Below are positions 1-11,300 of a stretch of DNA of 64,000 nt, one piece after another. The position numbers were made by a program, and so were the translations under genes. A model generated the notes under the pieces. The model was given only the letters and a program-made list of their open reading frames with translations. It searched no databases and was not told where the DNA came from. The DNA comes from Oscheius onirici (Eukaryota > Nematoda > Chromadorea > Rhabditida > Rhabditidae): the NCBI GenBank assembly GCA_932521025.1, contig OW051472.1:7626001-7690000 (forward strand), in the 5' to 3' direction. Each line of letters begins with the position of its first letter. Positions within the stretch are counted from its first letter, which is position 1.

Positions 1-217
1 TATAAAGATGTAAGTCTATTCTCCATCTACTTCTTTGTGTCGCGAATGTTTTTACAGATTGTCAAAGGCACGGAGAGAGAATTTCATGTAGCAGAGGCTG
101 ATGCTCGCGCTCTCCTTGAAGTTATGCTCGCCTACGACTATCCTCTGCTACAACATTTAGAGAAAACTGCCGTTTCTTTGGACTTTATACCAGCTTTCTC
201 ACATCCCATTTGGCCAA
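1..217. repeat. Inverted-repeat arm A (pairs with 3969-4185)
   Basis: The first 217 bases are the reverse complement of 3969-4185 with no difference that I could find by eye. Identity stops at the same point in both copies, just after the sequence TTGGCCAA. The arm may extend upstream beyond the window. It includes a 5' splice donor (GTAAGT at 10), an intron ending in ACAG near 58, and an exon that reads as part of a DEDDh-type exonuclease. Either a transposon with long terminal inverted repeats or a recent inverted segmental duplication would explain it. Confidence 0.9.
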
Positions 218-3014
218 CAACAGCGCGATCGCTCCTACCTTCGTGGCTCCAACAATCGTGAGAGGTCTGTCAGCAGCGTTAAACGTTACCCTCGTCAGGT
301 ACTTAGTTGCTTCTTTGCCGTTGACCGTCTTATGTTTTAGGGTATTTGCTACGGGAATGTGATGAACAGCGAGCACGAACTGTTTGCCAACAACTGCGAT
401 ATCGAGCGGATATTCGAGCTGGGCAGGGTTGGAGACTACTATTCTGGTGAACGTGTGCAGCCCGACGAAAAAGTGTCCATACAAGGATGACTACTACTGC
501 CCGGAGTACATTTTGAGACGTGTTGCCAAGGCGGAGAACATTGTTCGCTTGCAATTTCCAAGGGACACCTGTTGCAGATACGGTGGCAGGGTTTTGGCTT
601 GCCGGTAAGCTGCAGCAACAGACCTCGATCGGCAAACTGGTCAACGAATGCAGCTCTTCCAAACTGGTAGCGCTCGGCGGGAATGTTGGTTCCAAAGCAG
701 CAACGTTTGAATAATCTGTTTTCAGTCACGTGATCGCCTGAACATACGAATATAACGAAATGCACATTTAGAAAGCTCGAGTGTGAAAAAAATTACAGAG
801 AATGAGCAAATTTTAGGATTTGAGGTGTTTTGGGCGAAGACGGAGAAAAGAGGCGCCGTCAAATTCGTCTCGAGAAACGAGCGCGTTTTGAACCTATTGC
901 CGAAGTTATCGCAACTCTATAAGCTCAAATTCTTCGGGCCATGGATGAATATGAACTTGCTGGTGCGAGTGCCGTATGTTTTTTCTAGATGCAGATTTAG
1001 AAAGTTCCATTTTAGTTGGAAGGCCGAACGTGCTCTCTCGACGACTTCTTCAATGTTATAAAGAAGGAAAGGTCTGAGGAGAAGTCGCCTTTTGCGACCG
1101 AGGTAGCAATTCTTTACTTTTAAAAGTACTAACTAGGAAAATTTAGATCAGTCGTAAAATTCCTTCGAACGTCGGCGAAAACCTGACGACGACGACGAAG
1201 TAGAGGTCTTGTTATAAGGTAAACTATCTAAATGGACGCAACGTGACTGCGAAGTTTAGACACCATTGCATGATGTAAACAGAAACGTAGCAACATTGAA
1301 GCAGCCGAATGCTATGAAGAAGTTAGCCAGTAGTCTTGGTCTGTTCAAGTATTACCCCAAAATGAAGGTAGGCTTACTCCTCTTTTGATAAACCTTGTTG
1401 TCTTATAATTTCGTCAAGTACGTGAGAACACTCCAAAGTCCCAAAAACAGCCGCTCATGCATGGTATTTCCCTTTTTTTTCATAAAATGCAATAAATTCA
1501 GGAGTGGTCCAGGCTGATTACAAAATGATTCTCCAGATATCGCCACGTCATGATGCTATGAAAACGTCTTCAGCACAAAAGGGCAAATTCCAGAATGTTC
1601 AGCGGCCTCGGGCATTTCCTGGAGTTGCCAGCGAGGCGTTTCCGAACTATTCATTTCGTGGTCTGTTTCAACAACTGATGAGCTATCAAGCCAGGAACAT
1701 TTACGAGCTCATGTTCAACTACATGCTGTACCTGTCTCGGACACCACTGCGGATGGAATCTACATAACATGAAACACTTTTTATACGGCTCCCAAAGCGA
1801 AAGATTCAGGCAGTATGAGCCGTCGACTACTGGGATCTTTCTTCTGCTGCAAACGTTTTTTTGCACTTTGTCGGAATTTCATCACTGGGAAGAAGTGAAG
1901 AGCCAAAACTGCACACAATTTTTCGAGCTTATACATTGATTGTGGATGGACCGCTGAAAACAAACTTTATGGTAACGAAATGTTTCTCTACAACACTCTT
2001 GTTTAGAACCCAGTGTCTCTGGGCATGCACCTGATCATCGCTGAGACAGGCATAAGATCCAGGTGTTTCATAAGGGAAGGTTAGCAACAGTTTTTCAACA
2101 GTTAATGAGAGCATCATTTCAGGAATTTTGCTTAAACATATCGAACTGCATCAAACGGAAAACTTGCCCGGTGATAACAAGGATCTCCGCATGAAGGTAA
2201 TCCAACAGCGCAGCAAATTATATAATAAGCTTGCAGATGGGAGTCTGTAGCTTCAAGCAATTTGGGCATTCAGACAAGGATCCCGTCCATTCTTCTCTTC
2301 TCAGCATCGAAGCTGATTGACGCGAGAAAAATTTTAAAGGAGAACCATCCCATCATGCATGGAGATTATAGTGAGTCCAACGAGAAGCTGCAAATAAGCA
2401 ACATAGATGTCTGGGGCTGCTATAACCACTTTTGTCAACGTCTTGGAATATGTGACTTGAATCAATACAGCCCATAGAGTGGACTGTATCTTTCTTTGCT
2501 TTGAAAGTAAATCGACTTTCAGCCAAGGTTTCGCGACCATGACCGCAGCGCTATACTGCCTGGAAAACATGGAAAAGTCTATATCAAAGAGCAAACTCGC
2601 AAAAGTACTGGTATCTACTGGAATTTGGTTGACCGTAGATGCGGCCAAGCTATACTTGATGTATGTTTCCTGTATTCCATTTATGTACTCATTTCCAGAG
2701 TCATCTTCTATTATATGGCGGAATACGAGAATATCTTGACGCAGCATCTCACCGGATCTAACTGGCTGCGTGTTATTTGGAAGTGCAGCCTGACTGCCAA
2801 GCTCAATTTGATCTGTGAGGAACAGCCAGCTTTGGCAGTCTTTGGTATGGCAAAATTCAATTTTCATTTGTTATTCGGTTCATTATTCAGAAGAAAAACA
2901 CCGTTTCTTTGTCGGGTGATCAGGATCTATCCACAAAGTGGCAAATGCTGACAGTGCAGACGCCGATGCCCGACTGACGTATATTTGCTAGATGTCCTTC
3001 AGGTCTGTTTATGT
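218..3014. other. Interior of the inverted repeat, no confident gene
   Basis: Several short open frames occur on both strands: minus 185-484, plus 1504-1767, minus 2334-2867 and plus 2479-2739. Some have splice-like boundaries, such as a GTATGT donor near 2660 and a TTTCCAG acceptor near 2698. None gives a recognisable domain. The stretch looks like decayed or nested mobile-element sequence between the inverted arms. Confidence 0.4.
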
Positions 3015-3341
3015 TTATTGCAATATCAAGCCTGTGGCGAGTGCATGTCTGGCGTTCTTCCATTCCTGCTCCGTCTTCCTGAACCAAGAGTGTCCGACTG
3101 CTCTTGTCACCTCGTCGGTCCATCTTATTCGTGGTCCTCCTCTGTGCCTTCTTCCCTCCAGTGGAATCCATTCTGAGAGTACTTTCGTCCATCTTCTTGG
3201 ATCCATTTGAGTGATCTTATGTGCCCACAGGAGTTTGGCAGAGAGTGCCTTTCTTCTCCAATCTTCTACTTGTGTTTTCTCCCGCACTCTCTCGTTTGTC
3301 CATGTATCGAGCGTTGAAATCCCAATCATCCGGCGCTCCAT
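3015..3341 (-). mobile_element. LINE (RTE-like) reverse-transcriptase C-terminal fragment
   Basis: The minus-strand frame of about 108 residues has the typical tail of nematode non-LTR retrotransposon ORF2 proteins: ERRMIGISTLDTWTNERVR, then LLWAHKITQMDPRRWTKVL, then a GGPRIRW/TDEVTRAVGHSW block and a final W-x-x-AR segment. This region lies after the polymerase core in RTE/CR1-like elements. Upstream on the same strand the frame continues as ETCQRK but meets a TGA about 40 bp before, and no catalytic YADD box is present, so the copy is 5'-truncated. Family identity (RTE versus a related clade) is inferred from motif memory only. Confidence 0.75.
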
Positions 3342-3968
3342 CTTCCTTTGGCAAGTCTCGATGTATGAGGTCTGTACTCAAATTTATAATCTCGTCAACA
3401 ACGATGCAAGAACGCCGATCACCTTTTCCGAACAGCCATAGATGTTTGTCTTTTTATGTTGCAAATAAAACGTACAAAGTTTTTTTGATTAAAACATACC
3501 CAACAGATTTCTAAATGTATGTATAGAAATCTGAACAGAACCAAACAACTCACACCAGCCTAAAAAAATTCCATTATTGGTGCGGTAATTGGTATCACTT
3601 AGGTACATGAGGTGCACAGCGAATTGGGTTAATTCCTTTATCTAGGAAGGCTGGGATATAGGAAGAGGTCGGAAGAGGTCCATGAAGTTCACTGATCAAA
3701 AACTCTGCCAATAATCGCAGAAATCAACTCGAAGTCTGATTTTTTGAGTCAAAGTATCCCAGACGTAGAGAAGTGGAGAAAAAAGCCGATTGTCGATATC
3801 TCATTCAGAAAAATAGTTATGGCCAAAAGGTTCGTGTTATTAGCAGGACTGTAATTGAGAGTAAATGCGAGTTCGGGGAAACGACGAGACAATAGACAAA
3901 AGAACATTGAAGTTGACAGAGATTTCATTATCTTATGAGAGATAATTCAGAGCAGAAAGAGGGAAGAA

Positions 3969-4185
3969 TTGGCCAAATGGGATGTGAGAAAGCTGGTATA
4001 AAGTCCAAAGAAACGGCAGTTTTCTCTAAATGTTGTAGCAGAGGATAGTCGTAGGCGAGCATAACTTCAAGGAGAGCGCGAGCATCAGCCTCTGCTACAT
4101 GAAATTCTCTCTCCGTGCCTTTGACAATCTGTAAAAACATTCGCGACACAAAGAAGTAGATGGAGAATAGACTTACATCTTTATA
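3969..4185. repeat. Inverted-repeat arm B (pairs with 1-217)
   Basis: This is the reverse-complement partner of 1-217. It lies 3.75 kb away in opposite orientation. In this copy the exon is continuous with a plausible upstream exon on the minus strand (4186 to about 4230), so this may be the more complete source copy. Confidence 0.9.
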
Positions 4186-4262
4186 CAAATCCTTCTGCAG
4201 TTTGAATCCATGTCGCCTATTTGCAATTTGCTGAAAACAATATACTTGCACTTTAGCTCAAC

Positions 4263-4308
4263 TGCAAAGACCCTAATTACCCAACCATCACTTTTTCGTT
4301 GAACATGA
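4263..4308. repeat. 46-bp direct repeat, copy 1
   Basis: This segment begins TGCAAAGACCCTAATTACCC and recurs at 4534-4579 with three mismatches (43/46). Copy 1 lies within the exonuclease-like fragment on the opposite strand. Confidence 0.85.
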
Positions 4309-4533
4309 AATCGACGAAATATTGCGGCCGACGGTCCAGCGGGCCAATTTCGAACGTCTAGATAGAGTTCTGGCTGCTCGATATACATTGTGCCATACAT
4401 GGAATCTGCAAGAAAAATCTAAAACAGCCTGCTGATTCTTCTTCTTTCTGACTTGTTTTGGAAATTGATGAGTCAAGACGTTCCTGTACAGTTCAGCAAC
4501 AAGACCTGACAGATCGGCAGACAGACCGTTAAT

Positions 4534-4579
4534 TGCAAAGACCCTAATTACCCAACCATGACTTTATCGTTGAACACGA
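4534..4579. repeat. 46-bp direct repeat, copy 2, abutting the mucin-like island
   Basis: This is the second copy of 4263-4308. It runs directly into Thr/Ser-coding repeat sequence at about 4580, so it marks the junction at which mucin-type repeat DNA sits beside a duplicated piece of the neighbouring locus. Confidence 0.85.
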
Positions 4580-4762
4580 CCACAACGCCAAACACAACTT
4601 CGACCTCAACGAGCACGACTTCGGCGTCGACGATAAGTACTACTCCGACAACAATGTCAACCTCTACAACTAGCACAACTCCAAGCACAAGTTGTACTAG
4701 TCATGGACGTCGAAGTCGTGCTCGTCGAGGTCGAGGTTGTTGGAGTCGTACTAGTCGTGGAT
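4580..4762. repeat. Orphan Thr/Ser mucin-repeat island, half sense and half antisense
   Basis: From about 4580 to 4700 the plus strand reads like the main array in the sense direction (TTTPNTTSTSTSTTSAST, then TTPTTMSTSTTSTTPS), with more divergence than units inside the array. From about 4699 to 4762 it reads as the reverse complement of an array unit (GTCGAAGTCGTGCTCGTCGA), so the two halves can pair as an imperfect hairpin. The island is 3.7 kb upstream of the giant array and has no signal peptide or splice context. It may be an ectopic copy or an older relic of the array sequence. Confidence 0.8.
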
Positions 4763-4882
4763 TATTATTATTAACTATTATTTATTCCCAAACCGTTCTT
4801 CTGTCTTTCTTCACCGGTATTCCATAGGACATTGATACATAGAACTCGAATACGTATTTGGGAAAATAGTTTATTCGAGGTA

Positions 4883-5328
4883 TTAAGCTCTGTTAGCCCC
4901 CGCCTCATCACCAGTTTCTGGAAAGTCCAGGCCGTTGAAGTTTTGATTCCAATTTCCACCGCTTGTCACAATAGTCTGACCACTCGATGGTTCTTGTGTT
5001 GCCACAAACTTCGGGTTGATCTGTTGTTCTGAATACATTCAAGTCTCTCCCGAAACTATTCTGACTTACGCGGGAAGGGAACCTGCTGAGTACTTTGCGC
5101 GAATCCTCCCGGATTTGGGAAAACTGAAGGATAGGGAGGCGGAGATGAAGCTGGAAGTCCACTGCATAGACGACATGTCTTCATACAGTAGGTTCTAGCA
5201 ATTTCAGGCATTCCGCAAAGTCCCGGCTGTGTCTCACATCCTGAAGCAGTGTCCACACATAATCCAGAGATAAGATTTGGATTGAACTGAGAGTGGACAA
5301 GAGGTGCGAGTAGAAGTAGATAGAACAT
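4883..5328 (-). CDS. Small secreted ShKT-domain protein (134 aa)
   Basis: Two exons on the minus strand, 5070-5328 and 4883-5028, are joined across a 41-bp intron with donor GTAAGT and acceptor TATTCAG. Phases agree and give 134 residues. The protein starts MFYLLLLAPLVHS, a clear signal peptide with cleavage before QFNP. Residues of about 26-57 form a ShK-toxin-like (ShKT) domain with six cysteines in the order CVD..GCETQPGLC...YCMKTCRLC. A Pro/Ser- and Asn/Gln-rich tail without cysteines follows. ShKT domains in nematodes occur in many extracellular proteins, and toxicity should not be assumed. The ATG at 5328 was chosen because the frame upstream has no other ATG before a stop. AATAAA signals lie on this strand at 4870-4875 and 4781-4786. 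Partners are unknown. Confidence 0.85.
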
Positions 5329-5789
5329 GGTTAGGCTGGCGAACAGGCCCAATTGGAATCCATTTTATGTGGACAACTGTTTTTCAAATCATGATCAAAT
5401 AACCAATGGCAAATATTTGGAACCGAGACAAAGGAAGCACAAGCGTGAAGAGTTACTCATACAGTGATCGGGATATATTTTGCTGGCTTTGCTTTGCTGG
5501 ATTGTAGAGAAAGACTGTTGTTATGATACAGGATATCTGCACCTGTCTGTTAGGTCATCGGACTCTGATTTGGTCAGAAAGAAAAATTCGTTGAGAAGTC
5601 CCGGAACAGTTTTAGTAAAGAACAATTAGCAGATGGTTCGAATAAAAAATGTTTCTTTGTGAAGTTTGCGACACTAGACTGAACTTTCTGTAGCCTGAAC
5701 TTTATTTTTGTCTTTTTAAAATATTGAACCAGCCGGCTTCGCCGCCTTTCGGCGGCTTTATACTTGTTTTTCTTATGATTTATTTTGAT

Positions 5790-5880
5790 CCCTTCCCCAG
5801 TCAACCGATCTCTTCTGCTCCCTTCCCCAGTCAACCGATCTCTTTTGATCCCTTCCCCAGTTAACCGATCTCTTCTGCTT
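5790..5880. repeat. Minisatellite, three copies of about 30 bp
   Basis: Three head-to-tail copies share the core CCTTCCCCAGT(C/T)AACCGATC followed by TCTT(C/T)TG. Differences are single bases. No coding role is apparent. Confidence 0.85.
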
Positions 5881-6070
5881 CTGTCACGTCTTCTTCCTTC
5901 CCTAATCAGGGACCTTTTTCATTCTTTTCCAGAGCTCTCATCTTCTCCTAAAAACCGATACGAATTTTCCTATTTTCTGGTCATCTCTGATCTTATACAG
6001 ATCAACCGGTCCTTCTAATCCTACCGGTCAGCCGGACTCTATTTCCTACTCAAAATAGTTTAGCAAAAAT

Positions 6071-6126
6071 ATCTGGCGAGGAGAGGAACCCGGGTCGTCT
6101 GGGTGAAGACGGCGACTCTTAACAAT
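6071..6126 (-). repeat. tRNA-like remnant (possible SINE or tRNA pseudogene)
   Basis: On the minus strand GTTAAGAGTCGCCGTCTTCA is followed by a 5-bp stem (CGTCT/AGACG) and a B-box-like GACCCGGGTTC. The loop is one base short, the B box has mismatches, and no matching A box or acceptor stem is present. It is therefore not a working tRNA. Confidence 0.35.
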
Positions 6127-7493
6127 ACATGTATATATATAAATTTCGTAGCCATGGATAAACAGACAGACAAACACACAGAGTCAGCCACAGACACCAT
6201 AGCAATTTAAAATTTTAGATTGGCAGAGCATTCGTTATCTATTTCGAATGAATGATGGCGTGAATCTGCTTGTAAATGTTTGTCCGTGACTAGAGAACGA
6301 CAACTCCAGCTATATAAAGTATTACGTTGTCAGTTCACGTTCGAAGGTAGAATTCTAGCGATTGTTTGTCTTTCCAAGAAGAAATTGACCGATAAAGAAG
6401 GTATGTTCTTCCGGACTGGGAAAATGAAGAAACAGTTTGAAGTCCAGCTACAACGAGGTTCTCTCCTCTTTCGTTGTCATACGTGTTCTTAGGGTTCAAG
6501 TCCTGTCTTTCTCTGAAACTTCTCTGCTACTACATTAGCAACTTGTGTCGGAAGAACAGTACCGAGTCCACGGCAATTACAACGACAGTCAGCTACGCCA
6601 AGCACGATTTCTTCTCGATGTCATATCACGGCTATATCCGTAATCTGAGCAAAGTCAGGGTCTCGACTGCTAATACTGAAAAGAGTATTGTTTGGACTCG
6701 CGAATAAGTTTCTTAGACAGAATATTGAGAAGCATCTTTAGGACAAACTCTGTAATTGTACCATCGGTTTATCGAACGGACCTTGTCCTTCTCATTTTTG
6801 ATTTGATGTATATTCCCTGCAAAAAGGTTTGTTAACTTTGACCTGGATGATATATCTAGCTGGATTGTTCGAAGATCAAAGCCCTCTCTTTCATTCCATA
6901 TTTGCTGATCCTAAAAAAGTGTTTCACCTGGAGTCTGGCAGGGACGTGGCACCAGCAACTGTGTTCATGTGAAAGAACCGTGCTTGGCTTCAAAGAACTC
7001 CAGCATTGTTCTGAGGGGAAACGAAGGATTGACAAAACAAAAACGGACTATAGACTGACAAAAATGGAACGCCTGAAATTGAGGGCGTAGCTTCTGCTGA
7101 AATATGATGTATTATAGGTATTCGATTTTGTACGTCGACGTGTTCGTCTTTAAGCTGATTGTTAATATTAAGTTAGCAGAGGGATCCGCATATTCTCAAG
7201 ACTGTCAAGCGTGATTCTGGACGAACTTTAACAGAATGCTTATAATCAATGTTTATCTAAGGGTAACTCTTGACAGAAGCTGAAACATCCGTTAGAAGGA
7301 CATAATGCCAGAGCACTAAAAACCGAAAGACTGAAAGACGAAAAAAAGTTATTACACAGAGATCAAGAAGAATGGAAAAATATAAAAGATAATGGAAGAC
7401 TTTTAGTGATTGAAAGTGACTTCAATACATTCAGCACACGTCGTTACTTACTTCATCCTTAAAAAACTTTGGAATTTGAGATAGTGAAGTTTT

Positions 7494-7676
7494 TTAGCGC
7501 TTCCAGACTTTTCCGAACGGACACCTTTGATCATTAAAGTTTCTTTGGATGCTGACACAGCCGCAGGAAACGTCTCTGCTCAAACAAGGACAGCGATTTA
7601 CACGTTGCAGCAGTACATAATGGGGATCTGAGCAGAATACTTCACACTCTTTCTCCAGGCTCTCACTGACAAACAA
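7494..7676 (-). other. Cys-rich open frame, doubtful
   Basis: The minus-strand frame of about 60 codons contains eight cysteines (ECEVFC, NRCPCL, SCGCVS, QRCPF) and ends at a stop at 7494. It has no ATG at its start, but a TTTGTCAG sequence could act as a 3' splice site. Upstream exons would have to lie opposite exon 1 of the mucin-like gene, and none is obvious. I keep it only as a possible orphan exon. Confidence 0.15.
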
Positions 7677-7694
7677 ATTTCAGCAACTGCAAGG

Positions 7695-8393
7695 ATGCTC
7701 CAATCTTGGGTCCCCTTGCTTCTACTTGCGTTGGCTGCTTATTCAAGTGGGGACAATGTACAGTCCAATGACTTGAACGTAGCTGTGAGGGCGAAAAGAA
7801 AATAATGCTAAGAAATAATTCAGGACCAATTATGGAATGAAGAAAGCCTGCAGCGCATGGAAGAAAATCTTCAGGCACAGTTTGGTCCTCACATGAAAAT
7901 ATGGAGAGGAACAAGGTCCGCTCGACAAACTGATGGTTCATTCATAAAATTAACTGGGCAACACTATAGAGGAAAAGTAATTGCGTTTTTCGAAATACTA
8001 GGAGAAAAAAAAAGTTTAGCGCGCTGCAACGTGCGGAGCTTCCACGGGAACGTGTTGCTCATGTGGAGCAGCAGTTCCAGGAAACAATACATTCGGTGGC
8101 GTGGCTACCGACATTGGTTTCACTTATCAAAAGGATGCTAACGGATGTGACATTCTGGACGTAACATGTGTTGGTTATGGTATGGTCTTCATAGTTGCCA
8201 ATACGCCTGTCGATCCTCAGATCGTAGTAAGTAATCCTTCATTAGGTCGAATAATCTAACAAAAAGCTCAACTCTGCAATGAAAGATAACAGCACACTTT
8301 CAATGATTTCAATCGCTCTGCCGTGCGAAGAATACGGTTGGGGAGCTAATGACCAACAAATTCAAATAATTGACAATGAATTCACATGCCAAG
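7695..8393 (+). other. N-terminal part of the mucin-like gene: signal peptide and C6-like domain
   Basis: Exons 1-4 encode a signal peptide, a polar segment (DQLWNEESLQRMEENLQAQF) and a cysteine domain. The domain runs TCGASTGTCCSCG, then GCDILDVTCVGYG, then SIALPCEEYGWG and FTCQ. The spacing and the pattern GC-x-I-x-x-V-x-C, followed later by a single C and W and a closing C, resemble the nematode C6 domain family of unknown function. The domain ends at codon g|ta, which is split by the intron before the giant exon. Confidence 0.6.
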
Positions 8394-11300
8394 GTAAAAC
8401 ACAAAAAAGGAGTTAACCACATTTATTTAACTTTCAGTAAGCATACCTTACGTTTCAACATCAACAACGACCACGACTATAACAAGCACTAGCACCACGA
8501 CAACGACGAGTACAACTCCAACAACAACTTCTACAACTAGCACAACCTCGACCTCGACGAGCACGACTTCGACGTCCACGACCAGTACAACTCCTACAAC
8601 AACGTCGACTTCTACAACTAGCACAACTCCAAGCACAACCTCGACCTCGACGAGCACGACTTCGACGAGCACGACTAGTACAACACCAACAACAACGTCG
8701 ACTTCTACAACTAGCACAACTCCAAGCACAACCTCGACCTCGACGAGCACGACTTCGACGAGCACGACTAGTACAACTCCAACAACAACGTCGACTACTA
8801 CAACTAGCACAACTCCAAGCACAACTTCGACGAGCACGACTAGCACAACTCCAACAACAACGTCGACTTCTACAACTAGCACAACTCCAAGCACAACCTC
8901 GACGAGCACGACTAGCACAACTCCTACAACAACGTCGACTTCTACAACTAGCACCACTCCAAGTACAACTTCGACCTCGACGAGCACGACTTCGACGAGC
9001 ACGACTAGTACAACTCCAACAACAACATCGACTTCTACAACTAGCACAACTCCAAGCACAACCTCGACCTCGACGAGCACGACTTCGACGAGCACGACTA
9101 GTACAACTCCAACAACAACGTCGACTTCTACAACTAGCACAACTCCAAGCACAACCTCGACGAGCACGACTAGCACAACTCCTACAACAACGTCGACTTC
9201 TACAACTAGCACCACTCCAAGTACAACTTCGACCTCGACGAGCACGACTTCGACGAGCACGACTAGTACAACTCCAACAACAACGTCGACTTCTACAACT
9301 AGCACAACTCCAAGCACAACCTCGACGAGCACGACTAGCACAACTCCTACAACAACGTCGACTTCTACAACTAGCACCACTCCAAGTACAACTTCGACCT
9401 CGACGAGCACGACTTCGACGAGCACGACTAGTACAACTCCAACAACAACGTCGACTTCTACAACTAGCACAACTCCAAGCACAACCTCGACGAGCACGAC
9501 TAGCACAACTCCAACAACAACGTCGACTTCTACAACTAGCACAACTCCAAGCACAACCTCGACGAGCACGACTAGCACAACTCCTACAACAACGTCGACT
9601 TCTACAACTAGCACCACTCCAAGTACAACTTCGACCTCGACGAGCACGACTTCGACGAGCACGACTAGTACAACTCCAACAACAACATCGACTTCTACAA
9701 CTAGCACAACTCCAAGCACAACTTCGACCTCGACGAGCACGACTTCGACGAGCACGACTAGTACAACTCCAACAACAACGTCGACTTCTACAACTAGCAC
9801 CACTCCAAGCACAACTTCGACCTCGACGAGCACGACTTCGACGAGCACGACTAGTACAACTCCAACAACAACGTCGACTTCTACAACTAGCACAACTCCA
9901 AGCACAACTTCGACCTCGACGAGCACGACTTCGACGAGCACGACTAGTACAACTCCAACAACAACGTCGACTTCTACAACTAGCACAACTCCAAGCACAA
10001 CTTCGACCTCGACGAGCACGACTTCGACGTCCACGACTAGTACAACTCCTACAACAACGTCGACTTCTACAACTAGCACAACTCCAAGCACAACCTCGAC
10101 CTCGACGAGCACGACTTCGACGAGCACGACTAGTACAACTCCTACAACAACGTCGACTTCTACAACTAGCACCACTCCAAGCACAACTTCGACCTCGACG
10201 AGCACGACTTCGACGAGCACGACTAGTACAACTCCAACAACAACGTCGACTTCTACAACTAGCACCACTCCAAGCACAACTTCGACATCGACGAGCACGA
10301 CTTCGACGAGCACGACTAGTACAACTCCAACAACAACGTCGACTTCTACAACTAGCACAACTCCAAGCACAACCTCGACGAGCACGACTAGCACAACTCC
10401 TACAACAACGTCGACTTCTACAACTAGCACCACTCCAAGCACAACTTCGACCTCGACGAGCACGACTTCGACGAGCACGACTAGTACAACTCCAACAACA
10501 ACGTCGACTTCTACAACTAGCACCACTCCAAGCACAACTTCGACCTCGACGAGCACGACTTCGACGAGCACGACTAGTACAACTCCAACAACAACGTCGA
10601 CTTCTACAACTAGCACAACTCCAAGCACAACCTCGACGAGCACGACTAGCACAACTCCTACAACAACGTCGACTTCTACAACTAGCACCACTCCAAGCAC
10701 AACTTCGACCTCGACGAGCACGACTTCGACGAGCACGACTAGTACAACTCCTACAACAACGTCGACTTCTACAACTAGCACAACTCCAAGCACAACCTCG
10801 ACCTCGACGAGCACGACCTCGACGAGCACGACTAGTACAACTCCAACAACAACGTCGACTTCTACAACTAGCACAACTCCAAGCACAACTTCGACCTCGA
10901 CGAGCACGACTTCGACGAGCACGACTAGTACAACTCCTACAACAACGTCGACTTCTACAACTAGCACAACTCCAAGCACAACCTCGACCTCGACGAGCAC
11001 GACTTCGACGAGCACGACTAGTACAACTCCTACAACAACGTCGACTTCTACAACTAGCACCACTCCAAGCACAACTTCGACCTCGACGAGCACGACTTCG
11101 ACGAGCACGACTAGTACAACTCCAACAACAACGTCGACTTCTACAACTAGCACCACTCCAAGCACAACCTCGACGAGCACGACTAGCACAACTCCTACAA
11201 CAACGTCGACTTCTACAACTAGCACCACTCCAAGCACAACCTCGACGAGCACGACTAGCACAACTCCTACAACAACGTCGACTTCTACAACTAGCACCAC

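Larger units (their letters stand above)
3928..4400 (-). pseudogene. DEDDh exonuclease-like gene fragment (minus strand)
   Basis: Read on the minus strand, an exon ending ...GFKLQKDLYKD (donor GTAAGT) joins in phase to one starting IVKGTEREFHVAEADARALL. The segment HVAEAD fits the H-x4-D motif III of DEDDh 3'-5' exonucleases (DnaQ/TREX type), followed by an ALLEVML helix. The frame ends at a stop near 3928. A further open segment upstream (to 4400, containing YLDVRNWPAGPSAAIF) may be another exon but is not recognisable. Motif I (DxE) and motif II are not visible, so this is a fragment. The same exon is duplicated in inverted orientation at 1-217, where the downstream frame diverges. It could belong to a mobile element or to a broken cellular gene. 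Confidence 0.4.
5329..7680. other. Intergenic region upstream of the mucin-like gene
   Basis: Between the ShKT gene (transcribed leftwards) and the mucin-like gene (transcribed rightwards) no convincing gene is seen. It holds a 30-bp minisatellite (about 5790-5880), a tRNA-like remnant (6071-6126) and short chance frames. Because the two genes diverge, promoter elements of both should lie here, but none can be named. Confidence 0.6.

Noticed and set aside
4558-4827. A short protein from the orphan mucin-repeat island
   Set aside because: It has no signal peptide or splice context and crosses from sense to antisense repeat, producing an Arg-rich end. It is treated as a repeat relic.
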